Below are positions 44,370 through 52,661 of a DNA stretch of 64,000 nt, piece after piece. Both the position numbers and the translations under genes were made by a program. The notes under the pieces are model-generated. The model saw only the letters and a list, made by a program, of their open reading frames with translations, searched no databases and was not told the origin of the DNA. The stretch covers positions 2,232,001 to 2,296,000 of the forward strand of contig NZ_CP038157.1 in assembly GCF_007641235.1 (NCBI RefSeq), read 5' to 3'. The stretch's first letter is position 1; each line of letters starts with the position of its first letter. The DNA is from Corynebacterium sanguinis (lineage in GTDB: Bacteria > Actinomycetota > Actinomycetes > Mycobacteriales > Mycobacteriaceae).

Positions 44370-44870
44370 TTAGAGCACGAGTTCCGCCCCGAGCTGCGGC
44401 TGATAAAACGCGGCTACCTCGGCGGTCAGCGACCGCAGGTGCGGATTCGTCACCTCGGCGAGCGCCTCGATGTAGGCGGGCACTATCGCCTTCGGTAGGC
44501 GCAACCCCATCGTCAGGTGGGGGATCCAGCGCGGGCCGCGGCCATCGGGGTTCATTGCGCTTAAGCGCCGGGCGGCGTCGTCAAGCGAATCTGGCGCTTC
44601 GAGCAGCCAGGCGACGGTTTGCTTGCTCTTGGTCCCGAAGACGACCGTGCCCACGCGCTCGAGCTCGGCGGGTAACAGCGGGGGCAGGAGCACCGCGGCC
44701 TCCCCCACCACGCTCGTGCGCATGGTTTGCGCGAACGTCACCGTCACGTGTGGGCGCTGGTGTTGCTGCGGGAAGCCGCGGCGCGCCAACTCCTCGTAAA
44801 TACGAACAACCTGCTGCTCTTGCTCGCGGGCAAGACGCAGCAGGATGTTCTCCGGCGACGTGGACTGCAC
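44370..44870 (-). CDS. thpR: 2'-5' RNA ligase / 2H phosphoesterase (block copy 1)
   Basis: 166 residues from GTG 44868-44870. Both catalytic HxTx motifs of the 2H superfamily are present: RPHVTVTFA and IPHLTMGL. These enzymes ligate or hydrolyse 2'-5' linkages and open 2',3'-cyclic phosphates. The GTG start is set by alignment with copy 2 (VSVSPENILLRLP). It lies entirely within the out-of-frame 3' part of the lipase reading frame, so its start has no intergenic space. No ribosome-binding site is obvious; translation may depend on ribosomes arriving on the lipase message. Confidence 0.85.
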   Translation of the reverse strand: MQSTSPENILLRLAREQEQQVVRIYEELARRGFPQQHQRPHVTVTFAQTMRTSVVGEAAVLLPPLLPAELERVGTVVFGTKSKQTVAWLLEAPDSLDDAARRLSAMNPDGRGPRWIPHLTMGLRLPKAIVPAYIEALAEVTNPHLRSLTAEVAAFYQPQLGAELVL

Positions 44871-46101
44871 GGTGAAAATACTGCAGCTCCGGGAGGAAGG
44901 GAGCCTGGTCTTCAAGCGCGCGGCGCACCATGTCGCGGTGGCCCTCGCCGGTGCGCACCTCGAAGGTGACGTCGGTGCCCTCGTTGGCTTGGAGCTTCTT
45001 CGCCGCGGCGCTGATCTGGCTAAAGGTGATGATCTCGTCGTCCTCACTGCTGAAGATGTAGATCGGTGTGGTCGGGCGCATGTGCGCCATGGAGTTGGAA
45101 TCGAGGTGTTCCAGCAGCGCCGTAAGCTTCGGGTGGTCGTTGAGAATTTCCTTGCCGGTAACCTTGTTCTCCTCCTTAAATGTGGTCAGGCACGCGCGGG
45201 AGGCGAAGTCCATGACTTCTTTGCCCTTCTTGCTCAGGAAATCATCGGCTTTGATTCCCTTGTTGAAGTTCATCGCCCCCTTGATCGCGTAGGACGCGTA
45301 GGCGAGGTTCTTCTCGTCGATCGTGGCAACCATCGCCTTCGCCGCAACCCCGGGGACCTTAGTCGAGGGTACGAAAGTGTCGCCCGGCGCGATCGCCAGC
45401 GTCTTTTTCAAGCCCGTGGCGACATCGTCCGCCGAGGCAGCGGCGACGGCTGCAAACCCTCCCTGGCTCCACCCGGTGTTGTACCAGGAGTCGGCGAAGC
45501 CGTACTCTGCGCGGGTGGCACGAACCATCTCGTTGACCGACGAGGCCAGCGAGTGGCGGTCCATGTAGGTGCCCTTGCCGGAGGTGCCCAGGCCCACATA
45601 ATCCGGCTGGATCACGGCGAAGCCCTTGTCCAGCCACGTCTGCAGGTAGGAATCGACGACCAGGGTAAACGCCTCGTGGTCGGGGTGGGTGCCGATCGCT
45701 GTCGAGGGTGCCGCCTCCTTGGTAATGCCCGTGGTGCCGTGGGCGTAGCTCAGCACGGGCCAGCCTCCTTCCGGCGCCTCCCCCTCGGGGAATGTCACTA
45801 GCCCGGTTACCTTGATCGGGCTGCCGTGCGCGTTGCGGGCGCCGTAGGTGACGAGCAGTGTTTTGGACCCGTTCGGCGCGGAGATGATCTTCTCTGTCTC
45901 GAGAACCTCGGAATCTAGCACCGTTCCCACAGCACTTTCGTCGATCGCGAGCTCGGCTGCGGCCGCACTCCACGGCACCGACGCCTCCTTGCGCGCCTGC
46001 TTCACTTCTTGCTCCTTCTCGCGGTTCCATGTCACCGCCGCATACCCGAGTACGGCAGCAGAAGCGATGGCGGCCGTCACAGCACATTTCCTGGAGAACA
46101 T
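44581..46101 (-). CDS. Secretory lipase-like alpha/beta hydrolase lacking its own stop
   Basis: The frame codes 506 residues, but only about the first 410 look like a protein. These carry an N-terminal signal/anchor (VTAAIASAAVLGYAAVTW), VLSYAHGTTG, the nucleophile elbow TGWSQGGFAAVAAA (GWSQGG), an acid residue region YIFSSEDDEII and the histidine of GEGHRDMVRRA, which match the secretory lipase (LIP) family. At LPELQYF the frame meets the thpR start and continues about 97 residues in the wrong frame of thpR, ending RLAARSARFA. The native end was apparently lost at a recombination junction. ATG at 46099-46101 follows AAAGGAATAAAA. Confidence 0.85.
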   Translation of the reverse strand: MFSRKCAVTAAIASAAVLGYAAVTWNREKEQEVKQARKEASVPWSAAAAELAIDESAVGTVLDSEVLETEKIISAPNGSKTLLVTYGARNAHGSPIKVTGLVTFPEGEAPEGGWPVLSYAHGTTGITKEAAPSTAIGTHPDHEAFTLVVDSYLQTWLDKGFAVIQPDYVGLGTSGKGTYMDRHSLASSVNEMVRATRAEYGFADSWYNTGWSQGGFAAVAAASADDVATGLKKTLAIAPGDTFVPSTKVPGVAAKAMVATIDEKNLAYASYAIKGAMNFNKGIKADDFLSKKGKEVMDFASRACLTTFKEENKVTGKEILNDHPKLTALLEHLDSNSMAHMRPTTPIYIFSSEDDEIITFSQISAAAKKLQANEGTDVTFEVRTGEGHRDMVRRALEDQAPFLPELQYFHRAVHVAGEHPAASCPRARAAGCSYLRGVGAPRLPAATPAPTRDGDVRANHAHERGGGGRGAPAPAVTRRARARGHGRLRDQEQANRRLAARSARFA

Positions 46102-46267
46102 TTTTTATTCCTTTCGTTGTGTCCACGCGACATCCGTGACACCTAGGTAGGATCGCTTATTGCGGATATCGACATCACGAGCGTATCGCGAAAAAATGTG
46201 GGCTTCCTGACAATTTTGCTTCTGTTTTCCTCGTTGCCGATGGTTTCCGGCTGCTAGCATTTCCCCC

Positions 46268-46774
46268 ATGACTTTCACCGCGCACGCCGCCACACCGAAC
46301 CAGATTGCGAAACTGTGGGAAAGGGTCTCGGCTTCTCCCGTCAAACGCGGGTTGTTTTCGGCCTTCTACGCCCTCAAGGCACCCTACTTCCGGACTGTGC
46401 TCCCCCGGATCCAGGAACTCGTCCCGGGCAGCCACTGCACCGTCCGCATCCCGAAGTGGTGGGGCGTGAACAACCACATCGGAACTTTCCACGCGATTGC
46501 CGCGCTCAACGGTGCTGAGGCCGCGATGGGTCTATTGGCAGAGGCCACCGTGCCGCCGACGCACCGTTGGATTCCGCGCGGCATGCACGCGGATTACCCG
46601 GCGAAGTCCACCGGGGGCCTCACCGTCACAGCTGCGGCACAGTGGCCCGACTTCTCCACAATCACCCGCGACAGTGGCGGGCAGTTGGTCACCGTCGCAT
46701 GTACGCTTGTCGACGACGCGGGCACGACAGCCGTCACCGCAGACATAGATATCTGGATCAGCAAAAGGTCGTAG
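46268..46774 (+). CDS. DUF4442 hotdog-fold (thioesterase-like) protein
   Basis: 168 residues. NHIGTFHAIAALNGAEAAMGLLAEA is the hotdog central helix block with the 'N(H)xGTxHa' pattern of PaaI/YiiD-like DUF4442 proteins, followed by WIPRGMHADYPAKSTGGLTV. These bind or hydrolyse acyl-thioesters; the substrate is unknown. The ATG at 46268 lies 7 nt behind TAGCAT (46255-46260), again a leaderless pattern. The 166-bp gap to the divergent lipase gene holds both promoters. Confidence 0.85.
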   Translation: MTFTAHAATPNQIAKLWERVSASPVKRGLFSAFYALKAPYFRTVLPRIQELVPGSHCTVRIPKWWGVNNHIGTFHAIAALNGAEAAMGLLAEATVPPTHRWIPRGMHADYPAKSTGGLTVTAAAQWPDFSTITRDSGGQLVTVACTLVDDAGTTAVTADIDIWISKRS

Positions 46775-46779
46775 AGCTC

Positions 46780-47812
46780 ATGAGGCGCACCACTGCAGCC
46801 GCCACCGTCACCGCTTTCTGCGTTGTTCTCACCGGGTGCGCTGGCGCGACATCGTAGCGCGGGACGGTTACCATAACCACCCACGTACCTCACCCCGACG
46901 ACCTCGCCAACGGAGCGTCGAACGCGGCCGCGCCGACCCCGGAGCCCGTCGGAGACGGAAAACCTGAGCGCTCGAAAGACAGCATTTTCCGGGATCTTGG
47001 ATTCTCTCGGGCCGTACTCTGCGGACCCCAGCTCCCGCTTCGCGCCCGACGGGACGCACTCCTGCGCCATCGTGGAAGCTAGCGGCGACAACGAGCCGGA
47101 CATGGTGGTCACGGTCAACGCCCCGCATTCAGCCGCGTGTACCTCGCTACCGCGCTAACCGGTGTGACACCCTTGCTGGGCTCCTCCTACCCCGTGCACG
47201 GCGCGGCCGGTGTGGGCGGGTCCCGTTCCTGGGTCTACGCCTCAAACAGCGGCCAGGGCCTGTGGGAGACTGTGGGCCAATCCGTGCAGCCGATGAGCAC
47301 CTCGAAGCTCTACGCCCCGGAGGGCACCACAGTTGTCCCCACGGGCAGGCAAGTAACGACCCGGGGCCTTGGGGGAGATCAGTACGAGATCCAGAGGAAA
47401 GACTCCACCGACCGCTCCGGCCTCGCCTCGCTCGGTGTCGCACCGACGCAGCCGCCTGCTGCCGCGGCAACCCCGGCGGGTACCCAGTTCACGGGAACGG
47501 TGCTCGCGCTTTCTACCACGGAGGTCATGAACGGCGAGCCGGCTCCGAACGTCTACTACGTCCTGCAGCTCGACGCGCCGACCCCAATCGCCGCGATGCA
47601 ATCTGGCGGGGGTTCGGTTACTCGAACGACGGATCAGCTCTTTCTCGGAGAACACAGCGAGTACCATGATGACTCCGCACAGTGGGGACCACTCGTGGGC
47701 AAGTGGGTGACCCTCACCGTTGACCCGGAGACGATGTGGTGGCAATCCGATCCATCGTTGCCCCATCGGCCCGCCCCGAGTCAGGGAACCGCTCGCTGTC
47801 GATGTGCAGTAA
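46780..47812 (+). pseudogene. Degraded lipoprotein gene
   Basis: ATG 46780 begins a clear lipoprotein signal (FCVVLTGCAG, Cys at residue 20), but codon 26 is TAG (46855-46857). The frame then continues as plausible coding (TVTITTHVPHPDDLANG). Further on, protein-like sequence changes frame near 46985-47000 (ILDSLGPYSADPSSRFAPDG), again near 47125 (YLATALTGVTPLLGSSYPVHG) and near 47755, where the real end appears to be VREPLAVDVQ with TAA at 47810. At least one nonsense and three frame changes make it a pseudogene. I do not recognise its family. 47813-47969 shows nothing else. Confidence 0.7.
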
Positions 47813-47969
47813 CGCTAGTGCTCGAGCGCGACGAGGATGTTCGCCGACACGGATCTCCGTCGGGTCCAGGGTGGCTGCACGGGCATGGAGCGCCTTCGTT
47901 TATCGAAACCAGCGAGGCCGCAGTTAAAGTTGGGTAGTCCGCAGCCGCCAGACCGATCCAGGAAATCCG

Positions 47970-49490
47970 ATGACGAATCCCCCGCTCAGCACGGCGACCA
48001 CCGATGACCGCGTCCGCTACCGCGGGCAGGCGTCGATACGCGAAGCCGTGCGCGATCCACGCACGCTGCTGCGCGAGGTGCTTGCCGGGCTGGTAGTCGC
48101 GCTCGCGCTGATTCCCGAAGCGATCTCCTTTTCCATCATCGCCGGAGTGGACCCGAAGGTTGGCCTGTATTCGTCGGTGATCATGGCCATCACCATCGCG
48201 GTTGTCGGCGGGCGGCCCGCGATGATTTCGGCGGCGACCGGGGCGATTGCGCTCGTCGTCGCGCCGGTGGCGCGCGAGTACGGCATGGATTACTTGGTCG
48301 CCACCGTTTTGCTCGGCGGCCTTTTTCAAATCGTGCTTGCCGCACTAGGTGTGGCTAAGTTGATGCGCTTCATTCCGCGCAGTGTGATGGTCGGCTTCGT
48401 CAACTCGCTGGCGATTCTCATCTTCATGGCGCAGCTGCCGCAGCTTATCGACGTCCCCCTCGCCGTCTACCCGCTCGTCGCCCTTGGCTTGGCCATCCTC
48501 GTGCTGTTGCCGCGCGTGACCACGGCCATTCCCGCGCCGCTGGTCTCCATTGTGGTCGTCACGGCGATTGTGCTGGTGTTCGCCCTTAACGTGCCTACCG
48601 TCGGCGACCAGGGAGAGCTACCGCGCAGCCTGCCGGAGCTGTTCATTCCGAACATTCCACTGACACTCGAGACGCTTCGGATCATCGCCCCCTACGCCCT
48701 CGGCCTCGCGCTCGTCGGACTCATGGAATCTCTCATGACGGCCAAGCTTGTCGACGACATCACCGACACGCATTCCGACAAGACCCGCGAATCGTGGGGA
48801 CAGGGCGTGGCCAACATCGCCTCCGGCCTCTTTGGCGGCATGGGCGGCTGCGCAATGATCGGCCAGACCATGATTAACGTCAAGGTCTCCGGGGCGCGCA
48901 CGAGGATCTCGACGTTGCTTGCGGGTGTCTTCCTGCTCATCCTGATCGTTGCGCTCAGCGATGTGGTCGCGACAATCCCGATGGCGGCTCTCGTCGCCGT
49001 GATGATCATGGTGTCCGTGGGCACGTTCGACTGGCACTCGGTCTCACCCGCAACGCTGAGGCGGATGCCACGCAGCGAGACGTTCGTCATGGCTGTCACC
49101 GTCGCGGTTGTCGTGACAACGCACAACCTCGCCATCGGCGTGATCGTCGGCGTTCTCACAGCATCCGTGATGTTCGTCCGGCGGGTGTCCCACCTCTTTT
49201 CAGTCCGCCGCGAATCTGACGCCGAAACCGCCCGCTACTTCGTCGACGGGCAGTTGCTGTTCGCGTCAAGCAACGACCTGACCACGGCGTTTGAATACAC
49301 GAGCGATCCGGACCGTGTTGTGATTGATCTGTCCCGCTCACACATTTGGGATGCCTCCACCGTCGCCGCCCTCGACGCGATTGAAGCGAAGTACGAGCGC
49401 TACGGCAAGACGGTGGAGATCACGGGCATGAACGATTTCACAAACTCGTTCCACGCCCGGCTCACCCGCGAGCTGGGTGGGGATTCTTAG
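47970..49490 (+). CDS. SulP-family inorganic anion transporter with STAS domain
   Basis: 506 residues. [37 protein letters not shown] is the SLC26/SulP signature in the first helices; about 11-12 helices follow, then a cytoplasmic STAS domain ([24 protein letters not shown], with the DxSxxxxxD/S block). SulP proteins carry sulfate, bicarbonate or other anions. [22 protein letters not shown] in mid-protein is conserved in the family. ATG follows AGGAAA. The 3' end overlaps the stop of the convergent secreted-protein gene. Confidence 0.92.
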   Translation: MTNPPLSTATTDDRVRYRGQASIREAVRDPRTLLREVLAGLVVALALIPEAISFSIIAGVDPKVGLYSSVIMAITIAVVGGRPAMISAATGAIALVVAPVAREYGMDYLVATVLLGGLFQIVLAALGVAKLMRFIPRSVMVGFVNSLAILIFMAQLPQLIDVPLAVYPLVALGLAILVLLPRVTTAIPAPLVSIVVVTAIVLVFALNVPTVGDQGELPRSLPELFIPNIPLTLETLRIIAPYALGLALVGLMESLMTAKLVDDITDTHSDKTRESWGQGVANIASGLFGGMGGCAMIGQTMINVKVSGARTRISTLLAGVFLLILIVALSDVVATIPMAALVAVMIMVSVGTFDWHSVSPATLRRMPRSETFVMAVTVAVVVTTHNLAIGVIVGVLTASVMFVRRVSHLFSVRRESDAETARYFVDGQLLFASSNDLTTAFEYTSDPDRVVIDLSRSHIWDASTVAALDAIEAKYERYGKTVEITGMNDFTNSFHARLTRELGGDS

Positions 49491-50002
49491 CGGGAGGAGT
49501 TCAGCAGCGGACGGGAATCCAGCGGAACGTTAACCGCACCGTTCGGGGTTATGTAGACCACGCAGCCCGTCAGGGTCTGGAAGTCGCCCGCCAGGCCCCA
49601 CTCGCCGGAGCACTGGGTCGGCTCGGTGCCGGAAACGCGAACGGTGCTGTTCGGGCCAGCAACCGCGATCGCCAGGCCCGGGTTCACGCCCCACGCCTCG
49701 GCGTGAGAGGCCGGGCCGACGGCGATGGCCGCGGGGCCGGAAAAGTTGGTTGCGTTGGCGACCGCGCGGCCGCCATCGACGGACACGCCCAGGGCAATTG
49801 CGTTCGCCGCGGTGGCTGCAGCGTTGCCGTTAGTAGCGATCTGCTCCGGAAGCGCACCCGCGAACTGGACGTTGCCCAGGGTGGGTTGCGGAATCGGGGA
49901 AGGTGCGGGGGCTGCCGCGGCGGTGCCGATGCCGAGTGCTGCAGCGCCGGCTGCAACAGTGAGGGAGATGGATGCGCGTCGCACAGACGAGGTGATGCTC
50001 AT
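49487..50002 (-). CDS. Small secreted protein (unknown)
   Basis: 171 residues. Signal peptide ISLTVAAGAAALGIGTAAAAPAP, then an Ala/Gly/Asn-rich domain (GNAAATAANAIALGVSVDGGRAVANATNFSGPAAIAVGP) that resembles beta-helical 'AxAxG' repeats, and a small Cys-containing C-domain (PTQCSGEWGLAGDFQTLTGCVVYI) likely to hold one disulphide. It is similar in style to small secreted mycobacterial/corynebacterial proteins of unknown function. The gene is divergent from the SigK-like gene, and the 188-bp gap 50003-50190 contains both promoters. Regulation by that sigma factor is possible but not shown. Confidence 0.8.
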   Translation of the reverse strand: MSITSSVRRASISLTVAAGAAALGIGTAAAAPAPSPIPQPTLGNVQFAGALPEQIATNGNAAATAANAIALGVSVDGGRAVANATNFSGPAAIAVGPASHAEAWGVNPGLAIAVAGPNSTVRVSGTEPTQCSGEWGLAGDFQTLTGCVVYITPNGAVNVPLDSRPLLNSSR

Positions 50003-50190
50003 AGCATTGAGTCCTTTTCAAGATGTAGTGTCTCGCCCCGTAGCTGTGTGTTGCCACGGAAGCCTTGCAGTGTGTGTTCGTTGCCGGCGTCAACGTGGAT
50101 ACCCACGCGTTTCACCACACCCCCGAGCGGGGGTAGCACAGTTAAAGGTGACCTTATGCTTACTCACACGATGAGCACGAGGATTTCGAA

Positions 50191-50767
50191 GTGAAAGAGG
50201 CAGCGCCCCGAGTGGCGCATGACGTGGCCGAGGATTTAATCCAGCTCTGAGCCGCCGGCGATCGCGCCGCATTCGCCGAGCTCTACGACTTTTTTTTCCG
50301 CGCGCGCCTACGGCATCGCGCTGCGTGTCGTCAGGGATCCAGCGCTGGCTGAGGATGTCGCCCACGACGCGTGGCTCAACGTGTGGGACTGCGCGGCTGC
50401 GTTCGACCCGGTGCGCGGCTCTGCCGCCGGTTGGATCATGTCGTTGGTGCATCGCCGCGCCGTCGACACGGTTCGCCGCATCGAGGCGGGACGAGCGCGC
50501 GAGCGTCTCGACGCCCAACGCACCCCACCCGAGTCGCACCCCAGTGGGGAAGACATCGCGGCACTCAATGAGGCCCGCCGCACCGTGCGCGACTGCATGG
50601 AGGCCATCTCAGAACGCCAGAAGGAGGCGCTCTCCTTGGCGTACTTCGAGGGTTTTACCCACAGTGAGATCGCCTCTACGCTGGGGATTGAGACAAGCGC
50701 CGTCAAATCCAGGATCCGTAAAGCTCTCGCCGGCCTGAGGAGGTGTCTGGGCAATGAACAGTTCTGA
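50191..50767 (+). pseudogene. SigK-like ECF sigma factor, broken by TGA and a T8 frameshift
   Basis: The gene is recognisable from GTG 50191 (VKEAAPRVAHDVAEDLIQL), but codon 20 is TGA (50248-50250). After AAGDRAAFAELYDFF a run of eight T (50290-50297) shifts the frame; with seven T it reads FFSARAYGIALRVVRDPALAEDVAHDAWLNVW, the region 2 (core and -10 binding) of a sigma-70 factor. The rest, RRAVDTVRRIEAGRARERLD and the region 4 helix-turn-helix FEGFTHSEIASTLGIETSAVKSR, is intact to TGA 50767. An anti-sigma gene overlaps the end. If either lesion is real no functional sigma factor is made. Confidence 0.8.
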
Positions 50768-51404
50768 CTCCGCACCAGCGGATGTCGAGGGAATCGCCGC
50801 GCTGGTGGCAACCTCGGCGCTGAGCGAGGATGAGGCGCGTTCGCGCTGGCCTGAGGCGACGAGGTCGCCGCAGTTCGACCACTGGCTCGCGATCCACCGC
50901 GATACCCTGGCCGCCGTGTCCGCACCAGAGGCCACCCCAGCACCCGCTGGGTTGCGCAAGCGGCTTCTCCGCGAAGTGGCCCAACGCTCCCATGAGCCGC
51001 GCAGCACGCGCGCGCCGTGGTTCTTCGGCGCAGCCGCGGCCGCGGCGATAGTGGTTGGCGCGGGGGCGTGGGTCGCGTTCAACCCAACCCAGGAGCAGGC
51101 CGAAGTGTACGCCGCTAACGTGGCTGATGGGACGTTGACGATCACGCTTGAACCAGGCGGAGACGTCGCCCGCCTCGAGCTCGACAATGTGCCACCTCCC
51201 CCAGAGGGCACCGTGTACCAGATGTGGGTTAGCACCTCCGATGGCGCCCGCTCGCTGGGTTCCATGGGTCCCGCTGATGTCACTGACCACACGCAGGTCG
51301 AGGTGGGGGGCTTCCGGGATGCCTCGGAGTTCATGATCACTGCCGAAGCAGGCGGGGCCGCCGAGGCCCCCTCCGAGCCGCTGGTTCTGGTTCCGTTGGA
51401 CTAG
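50754..51404 (+). CDS. rskA: RskA-like anti-sigma factor
   Basis: 216 residues. N-terminal cytoplasmic sigma-binding part (about 1-90), one membrane helix (WFFGAAAAAAIVVGAGAWVAF), then the extracytoplasmic RskA domain with LTITLEPGGDVARLELDNVPPPPEGTVYQMWV ('P.gk.YqlW') and the C-terminal VLVPLD. RskA holds SigK until proteolysis releases it. ATG 50754 lies inside the last codons of the sigma gene (14-nt overlap). It remains intact although its sigma partner is broken. An intrinsic terminator follows at 51525. Confidence 0.87.
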   Translation: MNSSDSAPADVEGIAALVATSALSEDEARSRWPEATRSPQFDHWLAIHRDTLAAVSAPEATPAPAGLRKRLLREVAQRSHEPRSTRAPWFFGAAAAAAIVVGAGAWVAFNPTQEQAEVYAANVADGTLTITLEPGGDVARLELDNVPPPPEGTVYQMWVSTSDGARSLGSMGPADVTDHTQVEVGGFRDASEFMITAEAGGAAEAPSEPLVLVPLD

Positions 51405-51524
51405 ATGGCGCAGGTTTCGCAGGCGTCCGCCGGTTTCCCCTTCTAAGGCACACCACTAGTTGAGCTACAAAACCGGCGCCCATCCCGGGTTTCCCGTTCT
51501 AATCCCCGCAACCCGTTAGACAAG

Positions 51525-51556
51525 AGACCGGTCCACACAAGGGGGCCGGTCTTTTT
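51525..51556 (+). terminator. Intrinsic terminator after the sigma/anti-sigma operon
   Basis: AGACCGG (51525-51531) pairs with CCGGTCT (51546-51552), loop of 14 nt, directly followed by a run of T (51552-51556). This is a textbook rho-independent terminator. The remaining part of the 201-bp gap (51405-51605) holds only a 15-mer present twice with one mismatch (GGTTTCCC(C/G)TTCTAA at 51432 and 51488). Confidence 0.85.
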
Positions 51557-51605
51557 CGCAACCAAACCACCAGCACCCCACCTAGATATATGATATTTTT
51601 CTTAT

Positions 51606-52598
51606 ATGTTGAGCCGTTTCGACGGAACCCCCCTCCCTGGGCAGCCCCTCATTTTGGTTTTAGGAGACGACCTTGATGACGAGGACCACGACATCCTTTT
51701 CCCCGCCCTGCGCGCGCTCGGAGTTTCCGTCGTCCGCGTTCACCCGCACGATCTCACAGTGGGAATGGATGACAACGCAATTGGCTTTTCCGTAGCCGGG
51801 ATAGAGCTCAACCCGAGCCTCGTCTTGGGCTGGGTGCTCGACGACCTCCTGCTGCTCGGTATGGCCCACCTCGACGCGTTCGCCGCCGCCGGCATCCCTG
51901 TAATCAACCACGCCCTGACGCTCTTTCGCGCCCAGGACAAAGCTGTGTGTAGCGCCCATCTAGCGTCGCACGGTATCGCGGGCTACCCCGTCATCACCGG
52001 CCGTGACCCGGACGCCCTCGAAAGGTGGCTGCAAGAGACGGGGCGGAGCGTGATGAAACCAGTTTCCGGTTTCGGCGGCGAAGGGCTTACGCTTATCGAC
52101 AATCCCGCTGACGCCAGGGTGGCCGTCGATAAGCTAAAAAATGCGCCCGCAAGCTATTACGCGGTGCCCTACATCAACAACCCAGGGCGCGATATCAGGG
52201 TCTACACCGTCAACCATCACCCCGTGTTCGCCATGTACCGCTACGCCCCCGACGGCGGCTGGATCACAAACGTCCGCGCAGGTGGCGGTATTGCAATGTG
52301 CCCGCTCACCGCCGAGATCGCCTCCCTGGCGGAGAAAGCGTCGCGGGCGTGCGGCACCCTGATCGGTGGCGTGGACATCGGTGAAAACACGACAACGGGT
52401 GGATTGGTCGTCTACGAGGTAAACTCGTGCCCCACGTTGGAACCCCCGGTGATCGAGCAAGTGGCGCTCTTCCTCGCCGACGCTGCCCGCGACTACGACT
52501 CTGCCTTGCGAGCGTGGCGGCCTTCCGCCATCTACGACACGCTGAATGAGGATCCCGCGCTCTTCCACCCCAGCAAACACGCCCAGCTCCGCCGCTGA
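51606..52598 (+). CDS. ATP-grasp ligase, RimK-like
   Basis: 330 residues. N-terminal pre-ATP-grasp domain (LILVLGDDLDDEDHDILFPALRALG), then the ATP-grasp fold: SVMKPVSGFGGEGLTLI (P-loop-like 'KPxxGxGGxGv'), YYAVPYINNPGRDIRVYTV and the Mg-binding VDIGENTTTGGLVVYEVNSCP with E and N. RimK-type enzymes join amino acids to proteins or peptides, e.g. F420 gamma-glutamyl or lysine-biosynthetic ligases; the substrate is unknown. ATG 51606 lies 11 nt behind TATGAT (51589-51594) with no Shine-Dalgarno in the AT-rich leader, so the transcript is nearly leaderless. It carries two copies of GCTTATCGAC 34 bp apart in opposite orientation. Confidence 0.87.
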   Translation: MLSRFDGTPLPGQPLILVLGDDLDDEDHDILFPALRALGVSVVRVHPHDLTVGMDDNAIGFSVAGIELNPSLVLGWVLDDLLLLGMAHLDAFAAAGIPVINHALTLFRAQDKAVCSAHLASHGIAGYPVITGRDPDALERWLQETGRSVMKPVSGFGGEGLTLIDNPADARVAVDKLKNAPASYYAVPYINNPGRDIRVYTVNHHPVFAMYRYAPDGGWITNVRAGGGIAMCPLTAEIASLAEKASRACGTLIGGVDIGENTTTGGLVVYEVNSCPTLEPPVIEQVALFLADAARDYDSALRAWRPSAIYDTLNEDPALFHPSKHAQLRR

Positions 52599-52661
52599 GA
52601 CCACCGGCGTAAAGTCGCCCTGGTGAATTCAGAAACCTAGCCGTGGCCCGCACTGTGGACG

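Noticed and set aside
51432..51502. Two copies of GGTTTCCC(C/G)TTCTAA as a small CRISPR or a tRNA remnant
   Set aside because: Only 15 bp repeat, spacing 56 bp, no tRNA T-loop (GGTTCRANYCC) and no paired acceptor stem could be formed.
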